DNA of 64,000 nt, from positions 33,424 through 97,423 of the forward strand of contig DAHXKG010000008.1 of the NCBI GenBank assembly GCA_027366525.1, given 5' to 3'. The DNA comes from a candidate division FCPU426 bacterium. GTDB lineage: Bacteria > Oederibacteriota > Muellerivitia > Muellerivitales > DAHXKG01. Shown piece after piece: positions 42,770 to 52,484 of this stretch. The position numbers and the translations under genes were made by a program. The notes below the pieces were generated by a model. That model ran no database searches. It was given only the letters and a program-made list of their open reading frames with translations, and had not been told where the DNA came from. The stretch's first letter is position 1, and every line of letters begins with the position of its first letter.

Positions 42770-42802
42770 AAAAAACAACGTACCTTAGAGTGTTACGGTA
42801 CG
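42770..42802 (-). terminator. Terminator of the hemerythrin-like gene
   Basis: On the minus strand CGTACC (42802-42797), twelve-base loop, GGTACG (42784-42779), followed by TTGTTTTTTAT. It begins eight bases after the stop of the gene ending at 42810. Confidence 0.65.
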
Positions 42803-42809
42803 ATTGGAG

Positions 42810-43307
42810 CTATTCACTCAAGTTTAACAAGGGTAAACTAAATTGACTTAGAATATCATGCTTTTGATTGGACGAAATAATTCGATCAAGTTCGGGGAAT
42901 AAGAAGTGATCTTCCCGTACGGAATGATGTTCAATCAGCTCTCGACATCGATATTCAATATCGAGGACATTCAAGGTATTTTGATCATGAACGTTAAATT
43001 GCAACCACGAATTTAAGAGCCCATTTATTTTATCGAGAAATTGAAGGATTTTTTGGTGTTCACCTAAAAAAATTTTCACGGATCCACCTCGAATAGATTT
43101 CCCAATTTCTTCATAAAGAGGAAAAAGCCATTCTTCTTCTTCTGCAATATGCTTTTTGATAAATGCAAAATACGCATTAAAAAAATTCAAGGCTTGAGTG
43201 CGATTCCCATTGAGAACACAGAGTTGGTGCTGATAAAAAATATTTTCCATATGAATATGGATAATATTTAAATCTTGAAAGCTTTTGAAAATACATTCTT
43301 TGGACAT
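42810..43307 (-). CDS. Hemerythrin-like HHE domain protein
   Basis: 165 residues, all helical, with His and Glu placed as in HHE cation-binding domains: HIHMENIFYQHQL, FIKKHIAEEEEWLFPLYEE, FLGEHQKILQFL, and LIEHHSVREDHFLFPELD. These give the di-iron ligands of a four-helix bundle. Members bind oxygen or sense and repair damage from oxidative or nitrosative stress. A separate gene with its own terminator; the desaturase gene ends 110 bases upstream. Oxygen-related neighbours (desaturase, MsrA) fit a redox theme, which is inference. Confidence 0.82.
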   Translation of the reverse strand: MSKECIFKSFQDLNIIHIHMENIFYQHQLCVLNGNRTQALNFFNAYFAFIKKHIAEEEEWLFPLYEEIGKSIRGGSVKIFLGEHQKILQFLDKINGLLNSWLQFNVHDQNTLNVLDIEYRCRELIEHHSVREDHFLFPELDRIISSNQKHDILSQFSLPLLNLSE

Positions 43308-43416
43308 TAATAAAATTACCTTTCAATAAAATAAGTCACCAACGCATGGCTAAGTTTAATAAAACAATAGGATTAATCTTTATGAGGATGATCATAAAAT
43401 GGCTATTATTTTGATT

Positions 43417-44490
43417 CTATAAAATTTTGGTTTTAGAGTTTTCTTGAACTTTTTGATTGGCAATAGCGGTAGTCCATAATTGGTTTAACGCGCTCCAGAG
43501 ACTTTTTTGGTTGGCTTGAAAATAAAAATGATCTTTCGGGAGTTTTTGAGTTAAGCGTTCATGGGCTTTCCGGAGTTGATGATAAGGCATGTTTGAAAAA
43601 AGATGATGAGTGGCGTGAAATCGTAAACCGACGGGTGCCCAAAGGGAAGTTAGTGCGCCACCGGGAATATTCACGGAATCTAAAAATTGCTGAATAAAGT
43701 TTAAGGAACGATTAGGAGGATTAAGATAGCGATGTGCAGCTAAAGTTCGAATGGCATTCAGAAGTAAAATCATAGTGGCAGTGCAATACCAGAGAATAAG
43801 AACCTTAAAGGGTAAAATGTGGAAAATAACCAATAAAACAGCTGTAATGGCATACGCAAAAGTTAAAAACTCTTGAATCCACCAAATGTGTTGTTGTTCA
43901 AGCGAGGCTAACGGACGCTGATAGCCTGATCCAACTGCTAAGGAAGATGCAAATTCCCAGAGTGGTTTTCTTAAGGATGGAATTAAATAGGAAAGTGGTG
44001 TTGCTACGAGAAATCGAATAATAAATAAGATGGGGGCAAGGAACATTAAGCTAATAAACTTAAGAATCTTGGTAGGGTTTTCTAAAGCAAATGGAGCATA
44101 TTCTTTATCATCTTTGGTTCCATAATATTTGAGTTTATGATGATCTAAATGAACACTCATGTATAAGAATGAAGGAACCAAAAGCGGGAATCCGCATAGA
44201 AGGTTCCAGACGATATGAAACCAACGAAAGGTTCCTTTTTTTAAGTGAGTTAATTCATGAACAAAAATAACGGCACGATAAAGAGCAAGACTTGCAATAA
44301 GAAAAGTTAGAATCGAGATCCATGAAAATTTCATATACACGGTGAAACTAAATGCGCCCCAGCCAATCAAAATGCTTCCAAGAAAATCAAGCCAGTATAT
44401 TTGAGGGCTAGGTGTAAAAAGGTCATGAACGATGGATTTTAGATGAGGAAGATGGGAAGTGGAACGATCATGAGTAATGGCAGTAGCCAT
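43417..44490 (-). CDS. Membrane fatty acid desaturase
   Basis: 357 residues with four or more membrane segments and the three His boxes of membrane di-iron desaturases: HELTH (near residue 80), HLDHH (near 110), and HATHH (near 290), followed by NMPYHQLRKAH. It introduces double bonds into acyl chains using oxygen, so the organism meets oxygen at least at times. The gene lies 103 bases after the aldo/keto reductase gene; a 22-base dyad sits in that gap and may regulate it. Regiospecificity cannot be read from the sequence. Confidence 0.88.
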   Translation of the reverse strand: MATAITHDRSTSHLPHLKSIVHDLFTPSPQIYWLDFLGSILIGWGAFSFTVYMKFSWISILTFLIASLALYRAVIFVHELTHLKKGTFRWFHIVWNLLCGFPLLVPSFLYMSVHLDHHKLKYYGTKDDKEYAPFALENPTKILKFISLMFLAPILFIIRFLVATPLSYLIPSLRKPLWEFASSLAVGSGYQRPLASLEQQHIWWIQEFLTFAYAITAVLLVIFHILPFKVLILWYCTATMILLLNAIRTLAAHRYLNPPNRSLNFIQQFLDSVNIPGGALTSLWAPVGLRFHATHHLFSNMPYHQLRKAHERLTQKLPKDHFYFQANQKSLWSALNQLWTTAIANQKVQENSKTKIL

Positions 44491-44547
44491 GCGCTAGCTT
44501 TCTTTATAACTGAGGTTTCTTAATTTTCTATAAAAAAGGTGAAGGAA

Positions 44548-44569
44548 GACTATGATTTTACTCATAGTC
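44548..44569. promoter_or_regulatory. Dyad GACTATGA-N6-TCATAGTC upstream of the desaturase gene
   Basis: Perfect 8-bp arms (44548-44555 and 44562-44569). On the minus strand a TTGACA (44586-44581) lies just before it, so the dyad covers the spacer and -10 region of a possible promoter, as an operator would. It could also be a weak terminator for the reductase gene. Confidence 0.4.
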
Positions 44570-44593
44570 ATTGAATGATTTGTCAATATGCAA

Positions 44594-45583
44594 TTATTCC
44601 GTAGAAATAGTTTTTAACGCGGACTCCGGGTATCGCGCTCCCCCCACTGGAAATTCCGCGATTAATTTTTGTATGTGTTGTAAATCGCTTTCAGAGAGTG
44701 CAAAATGGGTCGCTTGAATATTTTCTTGCAAGTGAGCAAGTTGAGTAGTTCCCGGGATGGGAACAATATCAAGGCCTTGATGTAAAAGCCAAGCTAAGGC
44801 AATTTGAGTCGGGGTGGCATTTTTCAATGTAGCTATGGCTTTGATGGCTTCAACAAGTTTTAAGTTGTTATCAAAATTATGACCTTGAAATCGCGGATGC
44901 GTTCTCCGAAAATCATTTTCCATTAAGTCTTCTACTTTTTTGATTTTCCCAGTTAAAAAACCACGGCCAACAGGACTGTAGGCTACAAATCCGATGCCTA
45001 ATTTTCGTAGCGTAGGAAGAACTTTTTTTTCAACGTCGGTTTCCCAAAGCGAATATTCAGTTTGGAGCGCGCTTAATGGATGAACAGCATGGGCCCGGGT
45101 AATAGTCGAAGGGCCTACTTCGGATAATCCAATATATTTAACTTTGCCTTCATGAACTAATTGAGACATCGCCTGAACGGTATCTTCAATGGGTGTTTGA
45201 GGATCTAAGCGGTGCTGGTAATATAAATCAACATAGGTTGTTTGTAATCGCTTTAAAGAACCCTCTAAAGCTCGGCGAATGTGTTGCGGGCTACTATTTA
45301 ATAGTCGAGATCCATCCGATTTAAACTCCCAACCAAATTTGGTGGCAAGAATGACCTTCTGACGAATGGATTTGAAAGCTTGACCTAAAAATTCCTCATT
45401 TTGAAATGGTCCATATAATTCTGCAGTATCAAAAAAAGTAATACCCAAGTCAACGGCTTGATTTAAAAATCGAACGGCCTCATTGAGCGTTATTCGGGGA
45501 GAGTATGCAAAGCTCATCCCCATGCATCCGAGACCCATTTCACTGACTTCAAGTCCTTGTGTTCCTAATTTGCGTTTTTTCAT
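44594..45583 (-). CDS. Aldo/keto reductase
   Basis: 329 residues. TIM-barrel AKR motifs: LGLGCMGM-type start (MGLGCMGMSFAY), catalytic Asp and Tyr in FFDTAELYGPF, Lys in VILATKFGW, His in DLYYQHRLDP, and the NADPH site IPGTTQLAHLQENI. It matches the AKR13/YajO-like group of NADPH-dependent reductases of aldehydes. GGAGA before the ATG. It follows the Pat-like gene by 25 bases, so the two are probably co-transcribed. Substrate unknown. Confidence 0.9.
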   Translation of the reverse strand: MKKRKLGTQGLEVSEMGLGCMGMSFAYSPRITLNEAVRFLNQAVDLGITFFDTAELYGPFQNEEFLGQAFKSIRQKVILATKFGWEFKSDGSRLLNSSPQHIRRALEGSLKRLQTTYVDLYYQHRLDPQTPIEDTVQAMSQLVHEGKVKYIGLSEVGPSTITRAHAVHPLSALQTEYSLWETDVEKKVLPTLRKLGIGFVAYSPVGRGFLTGKIKKVEDLMENDFRRTHPRFQGHNFDNNLKLVEAIKAIATLKNATPTQIALAWLLHQGLDIVPIPGTTQLAHLQENIQATHFALSESDLQHIQKLIAEFPVGGARYPESALKTISTE

Positions 45584-45608
45584 CGGTCATTCTCCAAATT
45601 ATTTAAAT

Positions 45609-48371
45609 TCATGTTAATTTTGCTGAAGTGTTCAAGAAAAGACAAGCCTTTAGGAAATTATTTTCTTGAGAATAGGCAAGTTCAAATCCAAGTTTCCGAA
45701 CTAGGTTTTGCATTTTTATATTTTCAGGTAAAATATGCCCAACAATAGTTTCTAATCCTTCTTGTTTCCCAATCATAATTAATTGTTGTAGTAACTCAAA
45801 TCCAACGCCTTGATTTTGCCAGGCATCACTGACAACAACGGAAAATTCACGTTCGAATGGCTTAGCAGAACGGCTAAGACGAGCCACCCCTAAAATAAAG
45901 TCTTCTTTCTGTGCATTACAATAGTGAGCTACTAAGGCCATTTCTCGAGCATAATCAATAAAACAAAGACGTAATAAACGATCATGGGCAATGCGTTGAT
46001 TCAAGTTTAATGCTTTAAAATATCGTTGATAAACACTTTGTTCTGATAGTTCTTTGTGAAATTTGATTAAAAGGGGCTCGTCTTCAGGACTGATAGGACG
46101 AATGGTAATTAACTGATTGGTTTTGGAGTGAATGGATTTTAAATATTGAATAGGATAAGGACGAATGGCAGGCTTGGGCAGTAATTTAGGATCTAAAGTC
46201 AATGGATGTAAAACCATTCGAGCATCTAGGGATAAAATTTGATCGGGCGAAGCTAAGAGCGGGTTAATATCGACTTCTTTTAATAAGGGTTGCTCTACAA
46301 TCATCTGGCAGAATCGAACAATAAGTTTTTCCAATGCTTCCATGGGAATAGGTGCTCTTCCTCGGACGCCTTTAAGGGCCGAGTGAATTTTAGTTTGTTC
46401 AATCATATTTCGCGCAAGAACGGTATTTAGCGGTGGAATTTCTAATGTAGTATCTTTAAAAACTTCAACTAATTGCCCGCCAAGTCCAAAAAGGACAATG
46501 GGCCCAAATTGCGGATCAAGACTGCTTCCTAAAATTAATTCGTAACCTTCTGTACGGATCATCGGTTGAACGGTCACTCCTTGGAAATGGGAGGCCCCAG
46601 CTTTTTGAGTAACAGTAGTTTTAATTAAGACAAAAGCTTGTTCAACGGCTTCAGGCGTTTTCAAGTTTAATTGCACGCCTCCAACATCGGTTTTATGTGA
46701 AAGAGTGGTTGAATTAAGCTTAAGAACAACAGGGAACCCAATTTGGCGTGCCGCTTGAACGGCTTCTTCAGGACTATTGGCAAGCAGGGAAGGAGTCACC
46801 GGAATGCCATAAAGACTTAAAATTTCTTTAGACTCTTGCTCAGTTAAAAGAGTCCGATTTTCTTTCTGAATTTTTAAGAGCTTTTGAGAAACTTTTTCAT
46901 AGCTCAGGCGAGAATTATTTTCTTGTATAGAAATAGGTGTTTCATAAAGTCGGGATAGATTAAATTGATATTTCCACATGTAATTAAAAAGGTGAACGGC
47001 AGTGTCTGGATAGGAATAAGTGGGAATACCGGATTGATTCAGAAATTGAATAATGGGATCAATTTCTAATCCACCCATAAAACTCGCAATGAGGGGTTTG
47101 GAAGGGTGTGACAGCGTCGATAATTTTTCAGCAACCTCTTTGGGATGTGTCATGGCTTGGGGGGTTAAAACGACTAAAACGCCATCAGTACTTTCACAAT
47201 CAAGGGCAGTTTGAACTGCCTTAAGATATAGTTCAGGCGTTGCATCGCCTAAAATATCGATGGGATTGGAATGACTCCAATGGGGGGAAAGAAATTGGTT
47301 GAATTTATCTAAGGTTTGTTCAGAAAGGGGGGCGAGTTCGCCTCCTTCTTGAATTAAAAGATCAGTGGCAAGTACGCCAGGACCTCCCGCATTAGTTACA
47401 ATGGCCAATTTTTTACCACGGGGTCTAGGTTGTTTGGAAAGAATTTCGGCAGTGTAAAAAAGATCTTCAATTTTTTCTACGCATAGAACGCCACAGCGCC
47501 GGAAAGCCGCGCGAAGAACTGCATCGCTGACAGTGAGTGATCCTGTATGTGAGGCGGCGGCTTTAGCAGCTGCTTCTGTACGTCCAGCTTTGATCACAAT
47601 AATCGGTTTAGTTAAAGCCACTTCACGTGCTGAGGAAAGGAATGAATTTGCATTTCCAATACTCTCCATATAAATAATAATACTTTTGGTGTGGGCATCG
47701 TTCCCAAGATAATCAATGAGATCTCCCCAATCCAAATCGAGCATCGATCCAATGGAAACAAAAGAGCTAAACCCAACATTGGATTTGAAGCTCCAATCTA
47801 GAATGGCGGTCCCTAAGGCCCCGCTTTGACTTAGAAAGGCTACGCTTCCGGGATTGGCTATCGTGGTGGCAAAAGTTCCATTGAATTGACTATGAGGATT
47901 CATGACTCCAAGACAATTCGGTCCAATAATGCGAAAAGATTTATTATGAATGATTGTTTTGATTCGTTTCTCTAAAAGAATACCTTCATTGCCTTGCTCT
48001 TTGAATCCAGCAGAGATAACAATGGCTCCTTGAATATTACATTGGATGCATTCTTCAATAAGTTCCGGAACGGTGCGGGCAGGCGTTACAATGATTGCTA
48101 GTTCTGTGGGGTGAGGAATTTTTTGAATGCTCGGGTAACATTTTAAACCTAAAAGCTGTGAATGTTTAGGGTTAACGGGATAAAGGCCTGAATTTTTTAA
48201 TGGACTTTGAAATAAATTGGTTAGGATGGAGTTCCCAACGCTTTCGGGGCGATCCGTGGCACCGATAATTGCAACCGATTGAGGTTTGAAAAAAATATCG
48301 AGTGCATGGGGTCGGGTAAGAAGTACATCACTGGATCGGTCTGGAAAGGATGGATTTACGGAAGTGGTCAT
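45609..48371 (-). CDS. Pat-type acyl-CoA synthetase (NDP-forming)-like protein with GNAT domain
   Basis: 920 residues from the ATG at 48371, set by GAGG just upstream; a further ATG lies at 48383. Order: CoA-binding domain ([18 protein letters not shown]), succinyl-CoA-synthetase-like domains with [13 protein letters not shown] and [15 protein letters not shown]-grasp ([21 protein letters not shown]), and a C-terminal GNAT acetyltransferase (about 765-910, [18 protein letters not shown]). This is the PatZ/YfiQ layout, which acetylates and inactivates acetyl-CoA synthetase; an active ADP-forming acetate-CoA ligase is the alternative. A Crp/Fnr gene is divergent from it. Confidence 0.87.
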   Translation of the reverse strand: MTTSVNPSFPDRSSDVLLTRPHALDIFFKPQSVAIIGATDRPESVGNSILTNLFQSPLKNSGLYPVNPKHSQLLGLKCYPSIQKIPHPTELAIIVTPARTVPELIEECIQCNIQGAIVISAGFKEQGNEGILLEKRIKTIIHNKSFRIIGPNCLGVMNPHSQFNGTFATTIANPGSVAFLSQSGALGTAILDWSFKSNVGFSSFVSIGSMLDLDWGDLIDYLGNDAHTKSIIIYMESIGNANSFLSSAREVALTKPIIVIKAGRTEAAAKAAASHTGSLTVSDAVLRAAFRRCGVLCVEKIEDLFYTAEILSKQPRPRGKKLAIVTNAGGPGVLATDLLIQEGGELAPLSEQTLDKFNQFLSPHWSHSNPIDILGDATPELYLKAVQTALDCESTDGVLVVLTPQAMTHPKEVAEKLSTLSHPSKPLIASFMGGLEIDPIIQFLNQSGIPTYSYPDTAVHLFNYMWKYQFNLSRLYETPISIQENNSRLSYEKVSQKLLKIQKENRTLLTEQESKEILSLYGIPVTPSLLANSPEEAVQAARQIGFPVVLKLNSTTLSHKTDVGGVQLNLKTPEAVEQAFVLIKTTVTQKAGASHFQGVTVQPMIRTEGYELILGSSLDPQFGPIVLFGLGGQLVEVFKDTTLEIPPLNTVLARNMIEQTKIHSALKGVRGRAPIPMEALEKLIVRFCQMIVEQPLLKEVDINPLLASPDQILSLDARMVLHPLTLDPKLLPKPAIRPYPIQYLKSIHSKTNQLITIRPISPEDEPLLIKFHKELSEQSVYQRYFKALNLNQRIAHDRLLRLCFIDYAREMALVAHYCNAQKEDFILGVARLSRSAKPFEREFSVVVSDAWQNQGVGFELLQQLIMIGKQEGLETIVGHILPENIKMQNLVRKLGFELAYSQENNFLKACLFLNTSAKLT

Positions 48372-48565
48372 AAAGTACCTCATTCGTTTTTAGTGGATTT
48401 AATGGTGTTTTTAAACTTATAAATTAATAATGGATCAATTAAAACAAAACTATTATGATAAAGACCATGCTTTTTTGAAATAAACGTTTCTAAACTAAAT
48501 CCGATGTGACGTGTAAGATTACATGCAATTAATTTGAACTCGAATTTAATTTGAGGAGTAAATAA

Positions 48566-49258
48566 ATGCTTACCATCAATTCTATGAAAAAAAAATCAAT
48601 TCCGCTACAAAGTTTTTTAATAACGCTGGATATATTTAAAGTTCTTCCCTCAGAAGAATTAAAACAACTCGAAAATCACTCGGTTCAAAAAGAATTTCTA
48701 AAAGGATATCCGATCCTTTGGGAAGGCGATTCTGCCGACTATGTTTGGTTTGTCAAAGAAGGACATGTAAAATCTGTAGTGCATATGCCGAATGGAAAAA
48801 TTTTTACCACATGCTGGCTTCAATCTAAAAGTATGTTTGGTACCTGCTGTGATTTAAAAGGAAATCGATATGGTTGTCATGCAATTGCCGCAAGTCATGT
48901 AACGGTTGTCGGTTTTCCTCGACAAGAATTTTTAAATTTAATGGAACGATTTCCTAAAATGACACAGGCCATTGTGGGACTGCTTTCAAAAAAACTGAAA
49001 GTTTCCAAAGAACGATTGGCATTAGATCAAGAAAAGGTCGAACGAAAAATATTGCGGCTCTTAATTGAGCTTTCGGATGAATTTGGAACAACGATTCCAT
49101 TAACCCGAAGGGAAATTTCGGAAATTTTAGGAGTGACAGTAGAGACGTGCATCCGCGTATTTTCAAAATTAGAGAAACAAGAATTACTGACGAGTTCTAG
49201 AGGTAAAATCCATATTATTGATTTAAGTAAGTTAAATGGTTTTTTAACAACTGTTTAA
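48566..49258 (+). CDS. Crp/Fnr-family transcriptional regulator
   Basis: 230 residues. N-terminal cyclic-nucleotide-type beta roll (about 20-135: LKGYPILWEGDSADYVWFVKEG) and C-terminal winged helix (about 170-220: PLTRREISEILGVTVETCIR). Cysteines cluster in the sensor part (TTCWLQ, then GTCCDLKGNRYGCHA), which may serve a cofactor or redox function, but the spacing is not that of the FNR N-terminal cluster. GAGGAG before the ATG. Divergent from the Pat-like gene across 194 bases; Crp-type regulators often control patZ. The ligand is unknown. Confidence 0.88.
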   Translation: MLTINSMKKKSIPLQSFLITLDIFKVLPSEELKQLENHSVQKEFLKGYPILWEGDSADYVWFVKEGHVKSVVHMPNGKIFTTCWLQSKSMFGTCCDLKGNRYGCHAIAASHVTVVGFPRQEFLNLMERFPKMTQAIVGLLSKKLKVSKERLALDQEKVERKILRLLIELSDEFGTTIPLTRREISEILGVTVETCIRVFSKLEKQELLTSSRGKIHIIDLSKLNGFLTTV

Positions 49259-49353
49259 GACAACCAGAAGCCTTAACTCAAATAAAAAATTCCTCGCAAC
49301 ACCACTAAAGCAACAATTGATTTTTAAAAAATGATTATATAAAATGCCTTTCC

Positions 49354-49836
49354 ATGGGACGGACTCAATCACATGAAAGGGCCTTATTGGCGTTAGGATG
49401 TTTTTGGGGACCTGAATTTAAGTTTAGGAAAATTCAAGGAGTAATCTCAGTCACAGTGGGATATTGTGGAGGACATGTTCCTAATCCGACCTATGAAATG
49501 GTTTGTTCAGGCCAAACCGGCCATGCCGAATCCGTTGAAGTTGTTTTCGATCCAAACATAATTGCGTATGTGCAGCTTTTGGATATTTTTTTTACCATGC
49601 ATGATCCGACTACCCGAAACCGCCAAGGGCCGGATATTGGTTCACAATATCGATCCATTATTTTCTATGACAATGATTTTCAATGGGAAATCGCAGAACA
49701 AACCAAACAAAAATATGAAACAATGAAAATGTTCAAAAATGCAATTGTAACAGAAATACGGGCAGCGACCACTTTTTATCCCGCTGAAGAATATCACCAA
49801 CGTTATTTGGAAAAACAGGGTAAATTTCATTGTTAA
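49354..49836 (+). CDS. msrA: Peptide methionine (S)-sulfoxide reductase MsrA
   Basis: 160 residues. Catalytic motif GCFWG near residue 15, then VGYCGGHVPNPTYEMVCSG, QTGHAESVEVVFDP, and GPDIGSQYRSIIFY, all diagnostic. The C-terminal FHC supplies a likely recycling Cys. Reduces the S-sulfoxide of methionine in damaged proteins, using thioredoxin. No MsrB domain is fused. The ribosome site is weak. Confidence 0.95.
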   Translation: MGRTQSHERALLALGCFWGPEFKFRKIQGVISVTVGYCGGHVPNPTYEMVCSGQTGHAESVEVVFDPNIIAYVQLLDIFFTMHDPTTRNRQGPDIGSQYRSIIFYDNDFQWEIAEQTKQKYETMKMFKNAIVTEIRAATTFYPAEEYHQRYLEKQGKFHC

Positions 49837-49967
49837 ATAAGGTTTTTTGATTGGCGGAAGAGCGGAATAATTTATCATGAAAGTTTAAGTGCATCTTTTG
49901 TTGATTTTGTTTAAAATAAGCACAATGCATAAAAATTATTCAACGGATGGGAATGGTGAACTGAAAA

Positions 49968-50450
49968 ATGAAACTTAAACCATGGATAAGTCCAAAGGTC
50001 GAAGTCCGATTAAGTCCAACGGAAGGCAAAGGAGTTTTTACAAATCAAAAAATTTTATCGGGTGAAGTTGTGGGAGTATTTGGAGGTATTGTTACTCCTG
50101 AAAAAGATTTACCTGAATTGAGAAAAAAAGTTTCAGAAGACAAGCTTTGTTTAGATCATGCCATGTATATTTATCCTGGATTTTTACTTCTCCATGATTA
50201 TGAGAACGGTTGTGACCCGCTTTGTTTTGTGAATCATTCCTGTGATGCCAATGCGCAAGTAGTGAATGGTATTGTCCTAGTAGCTAAGCGTAATATCGAA
50301 CTCGGAGCGGAAGTGAATTGGAACTATAAAGAAACAGATGACATCGGTGATTGGAACTATGAATTTAAGTGTAATTGCGGTTCTAAAAATTGCACTGGAT
50401 TTGTTCGGGTCGGCCCGAAGTATCGTCAGGTGATTGTCCAAACAGTATGA
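49968..50450 (+). CDS. SET-domain protein (lysine methyltransferase type)
   Basis: 160 residues, nearly all SET domain. SAM-binding GKGVFTNQKILSGEVVGVFGG, the pseudoknot motif FVNHSCDANAQV, VNWNYKETDD, and a post-SET zinc knuckle CNCGSKNC. Bacterial SET proteins methylate lysine on protein targets; few have known substrates. It ends 26 bases before a second flgE, so the two are probably one transcript. Methylation of the hook protein or other surface targets is a testable guess. The family is of eukaryotic type but widespread in bacteria, so recent transfer is not implied. Confidence 0.85.
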   Translation: MKLKPWISPKVEVRLSPTEGKGVFTNQKILSGEVVGVFGGIVTPEKDLPELRKKVSEDKLCLDHAMYIYPGFLLLHDYENGCDPLCFVNHSCDANAQVVNGIVLVAKRNIELGAEVNWNYKETDDIGDWNYEFKCNCGSKNCTGFVRVGPKYRQVIVQTV

Positions 50451-50476
50451 AAGATTAACCACTTAGGAAGGTACGA

Positions 50477-52357
50477 ATGAGTTTAGAAGCCTTATATACA
50501 GGAGTTTCAGGCCTTCAAGCTACAAGTACTTGGATGGATATCATTGGGAATAATATTGCCAATAGCAATACTGTTGGATTTAAAAGCAGTCGTGCTATGT
50601 TTTCAGAACAGCTAACTCAATTTTTACAATATGGAACCAGTCCAAATAATCAATCAGGTAATGGGGGGACGGATTCAGAAGTAATTGGTCTGGGAACGAA
50701 ACTTCAGGATATTCAAACATTGTTTGTTCAAGGCCCTACCTTGGAAACGGGTATTTCAACCGACATATCCATTCAAGGCAATGGATTTTTAATTGCTAAG
50801 CAAGGCAATCAGACCTATTTAACTCGGGATGGGCAACTGTCATTTGATGCGAATGGCAATTTGGTAAATGCCTCAGGGGAGCTCATACAGGGATATACAG
50901 CGGTGCCTCAGTTTCTAAAAACAGGCCTAAATACCTATTCCAATATTCCAGGACAACCTGCTTTGATTACGGATGCCTCTCTAACGCTCAATACCACAGG
51001 AACCATTGGCAATATTCAGATTCCTCAAGATTTAACCATGCCGCCTAAAGCCACTTCGGAGATTAATTTTAGTGGCAACTTGGATGCATTGCAGCAAGCT
51101 AATCAACCTGGTGGAATCGTTGATTTATTTCCGGGCTTTCCGGCTCCCAATGCTTCGCCGTCCTTGCCATTAGGTTTGGATTTAGCTTATTTTGGGCCTG
51201 TAGGCTTAAATCCCCAAAAGGCCCAACCTATTATTTTGCCGGGGGGAGGAATTGCAATTCAACAAGTGGGAAATTTAGCAGGTCCAGCCGCTCCAGGATC
51301 CTCAACGGTGGAGCCAGTAGTATTGGGTGCGGTAAATTTAGGGTTCGTTAAAGCCTTTAATAATTTTGCGTGGGATCAAAATCCGCCGATTCCACCTGCC
51401 GATGAAACCTCAACCACGGTCTATGATTCGTTGGGTAACCCGCATCAAATTACCTTTCTCTTCTACCAAGTCAATGATTTAGGTTCCGCAGGTGTCAATA
51501 ACCCCAATGGGCCTAATCAAGTCGCATATGCGTGGTATGCGTTTGATACCACGGGGGGCCAAAAACCGACAACAGCAAATTTGTTGGGTGGAACTGGCAT
51601 TTGGGAAGGTAATTTGTCCAATCCAGGTGGGTTGACGTTTTATGACCGAAACCAAAATAATTTTTATTTTGGAGATTTGCTCTATTTCAATACGGATGGT
51701 TCTTTGGCATCTACCGGTGGTACAGAAGGAATTGGAGGACCGGGAGGACTAGCATATCCATCAATTCCTGAAATTTATCTTCCTCCATTCAATTCCAATC
51801 CTCCCGTGTCACCGATTCCAACGGATGGTGCGGAAATTATGGGGATCCAAATTAATTTTGGGACGCCCGGGGTTTTAACACAAGGACAACGAAATGGGTT
51901 AATTAGTGATGCGGAAGGCAGCTATCAGGTAAAAAATGGACAGCAAGTTTATATTCCACAACAAACCGCGTACGTTTCATCACAAAATGGATATCCCGAT
52001 GGGCAATTAGAGAGCTTGAGTTTTAATCAGACTGGTGTAATTCAAGGTGCATTTTCGAATGGTCAAAATGTAAGCTTGGGGCAAGTTGCTTTAGCCAATG
52101 TTGAAAATACGGGTGGCCTTAATGCAAATGGAAACAACCAGTTTACTACCTCGACCAATTCAGGAGCAACTTTTGAAGGGTTGGCAGGACAAAATGGATT
52201 GGGGCTAGTCCAGGGAGGAACTCTGGAAGGCTCTAATGTGAATTTAGCAACGGAACTTTCGAATATGATTATAGCCCAAGAAGCCTTTAATTCAAATGCT
52301 CGGACAGTTACAACTGTTAACCAAGTCCTAAAGGTTTTAGATCAACTCGGTCAATGA
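50477..52357 (+). CDS. Flagellar hook protein FlgE (copy 2, isolated)
   Basis: 626 residues. N-terminal signature MSLEALYTGVSGLQATSTWM, then NSNTVGFKSSR; C-terminus LEGSNVNLATELSNMIIAQ, then FNSNARTVTTVNQVLKVLDQ. It shares long blocks with FlgE at 12786-14615 (PTLETGISTDISIQGNGF; AGVNNPNGPNQVAYAWYAF, both with close counterparts) but differs in the middle. AGGAAGG before the ATG. It is not next to other flagellar genes; the SET methyltransferase precedes it. It may be an alternative hook subunit or a structural variant used under other conditions. It is intact, not a remnant. Confidence 0.88.
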   Translation: MSLEALYTGVSGLQATSTWMDIIGNNIANSNTVGFKSSRAMFSEQLTQFLQYGTSPNNQSGNGGTDSEVIGLGTKLQDIQTLFVQGPTLETGISTDISIQGNGFLIAKQGNQTYLTRDGQLSFDANGNLVNASGELIQGYTAVPQFLKTGLNTYSNIPGQPALITDASLTLNTTGTIGNIQIPQDLTMPPKATSEINFSGNLDALQQANQPGGIVDLFPGFPAPNASPSLPLGLDLAYFGPVGLNPQKAQPIILPGGGIAIQQVGNLAGPAAPGSSTVEPVVLGAVNLGFVKAFNNFAWDQNPPIPPADETSTTVYDSLGNPHQITFLFYQVNDLGSAGVNNPNGPNQVAYAWYAFDTTGGQKPTTANLLGGTGIWEGNLSNPGGLTFYDRNQNNFYFGDLLYFNTDGSLASTGGTEGIGGPGGLAYPSIPEIYLPPFNSNPPVSPIPTDGAEIMGIQINFGTPGVLTQGQRNGLISDAEGSYQVKNGQQVYIPQQTAYVSSQNGYPDGQLESLSFNQTGVIQGAFSNGQNVSLGQVALANVENTGGLNANGNNQFTTSTNSGATFEGLAGQNGLGLVQGGTLEGSNVNLATELSNMIIAQEAFNSNARTVTTVNQVLKVLDQLGQ

Positions 52358-52398
52358 GTATTCTTGAGTCATTGAATATTTATCAGATAAACCTTAAG

Positions 52399-52427
52399 TT
52401 GACTTTCAAAAATGAAGTAATCATAAT
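52399..52427 (+). promoter_or_regulatory. Sigma70-type promoter of the transaldolase operon
   Basis: TTGACT (52399-52404), 17 bases, CATAAT (52422-52427), each one base from consensus with ideal spacing. The start would be near 52434, giving a leader of about 50 bases to the ATG at 52485. Confidence 0.6.
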
Positions 52428-52484
52428 ACTAGCTATGTTTTAAAATAAAACTTAGAGAAAACTTGGGGGAAGGTGGTTGATATA

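Noticed and set aside
48504-48524. ATGTGA-N9-TTACAT as a Crp/Fnr site upstream of the regulator gene
   Set aside because: Spacing is nine instead of six bases and the arms are imperfect, so it does not fit the family's site.
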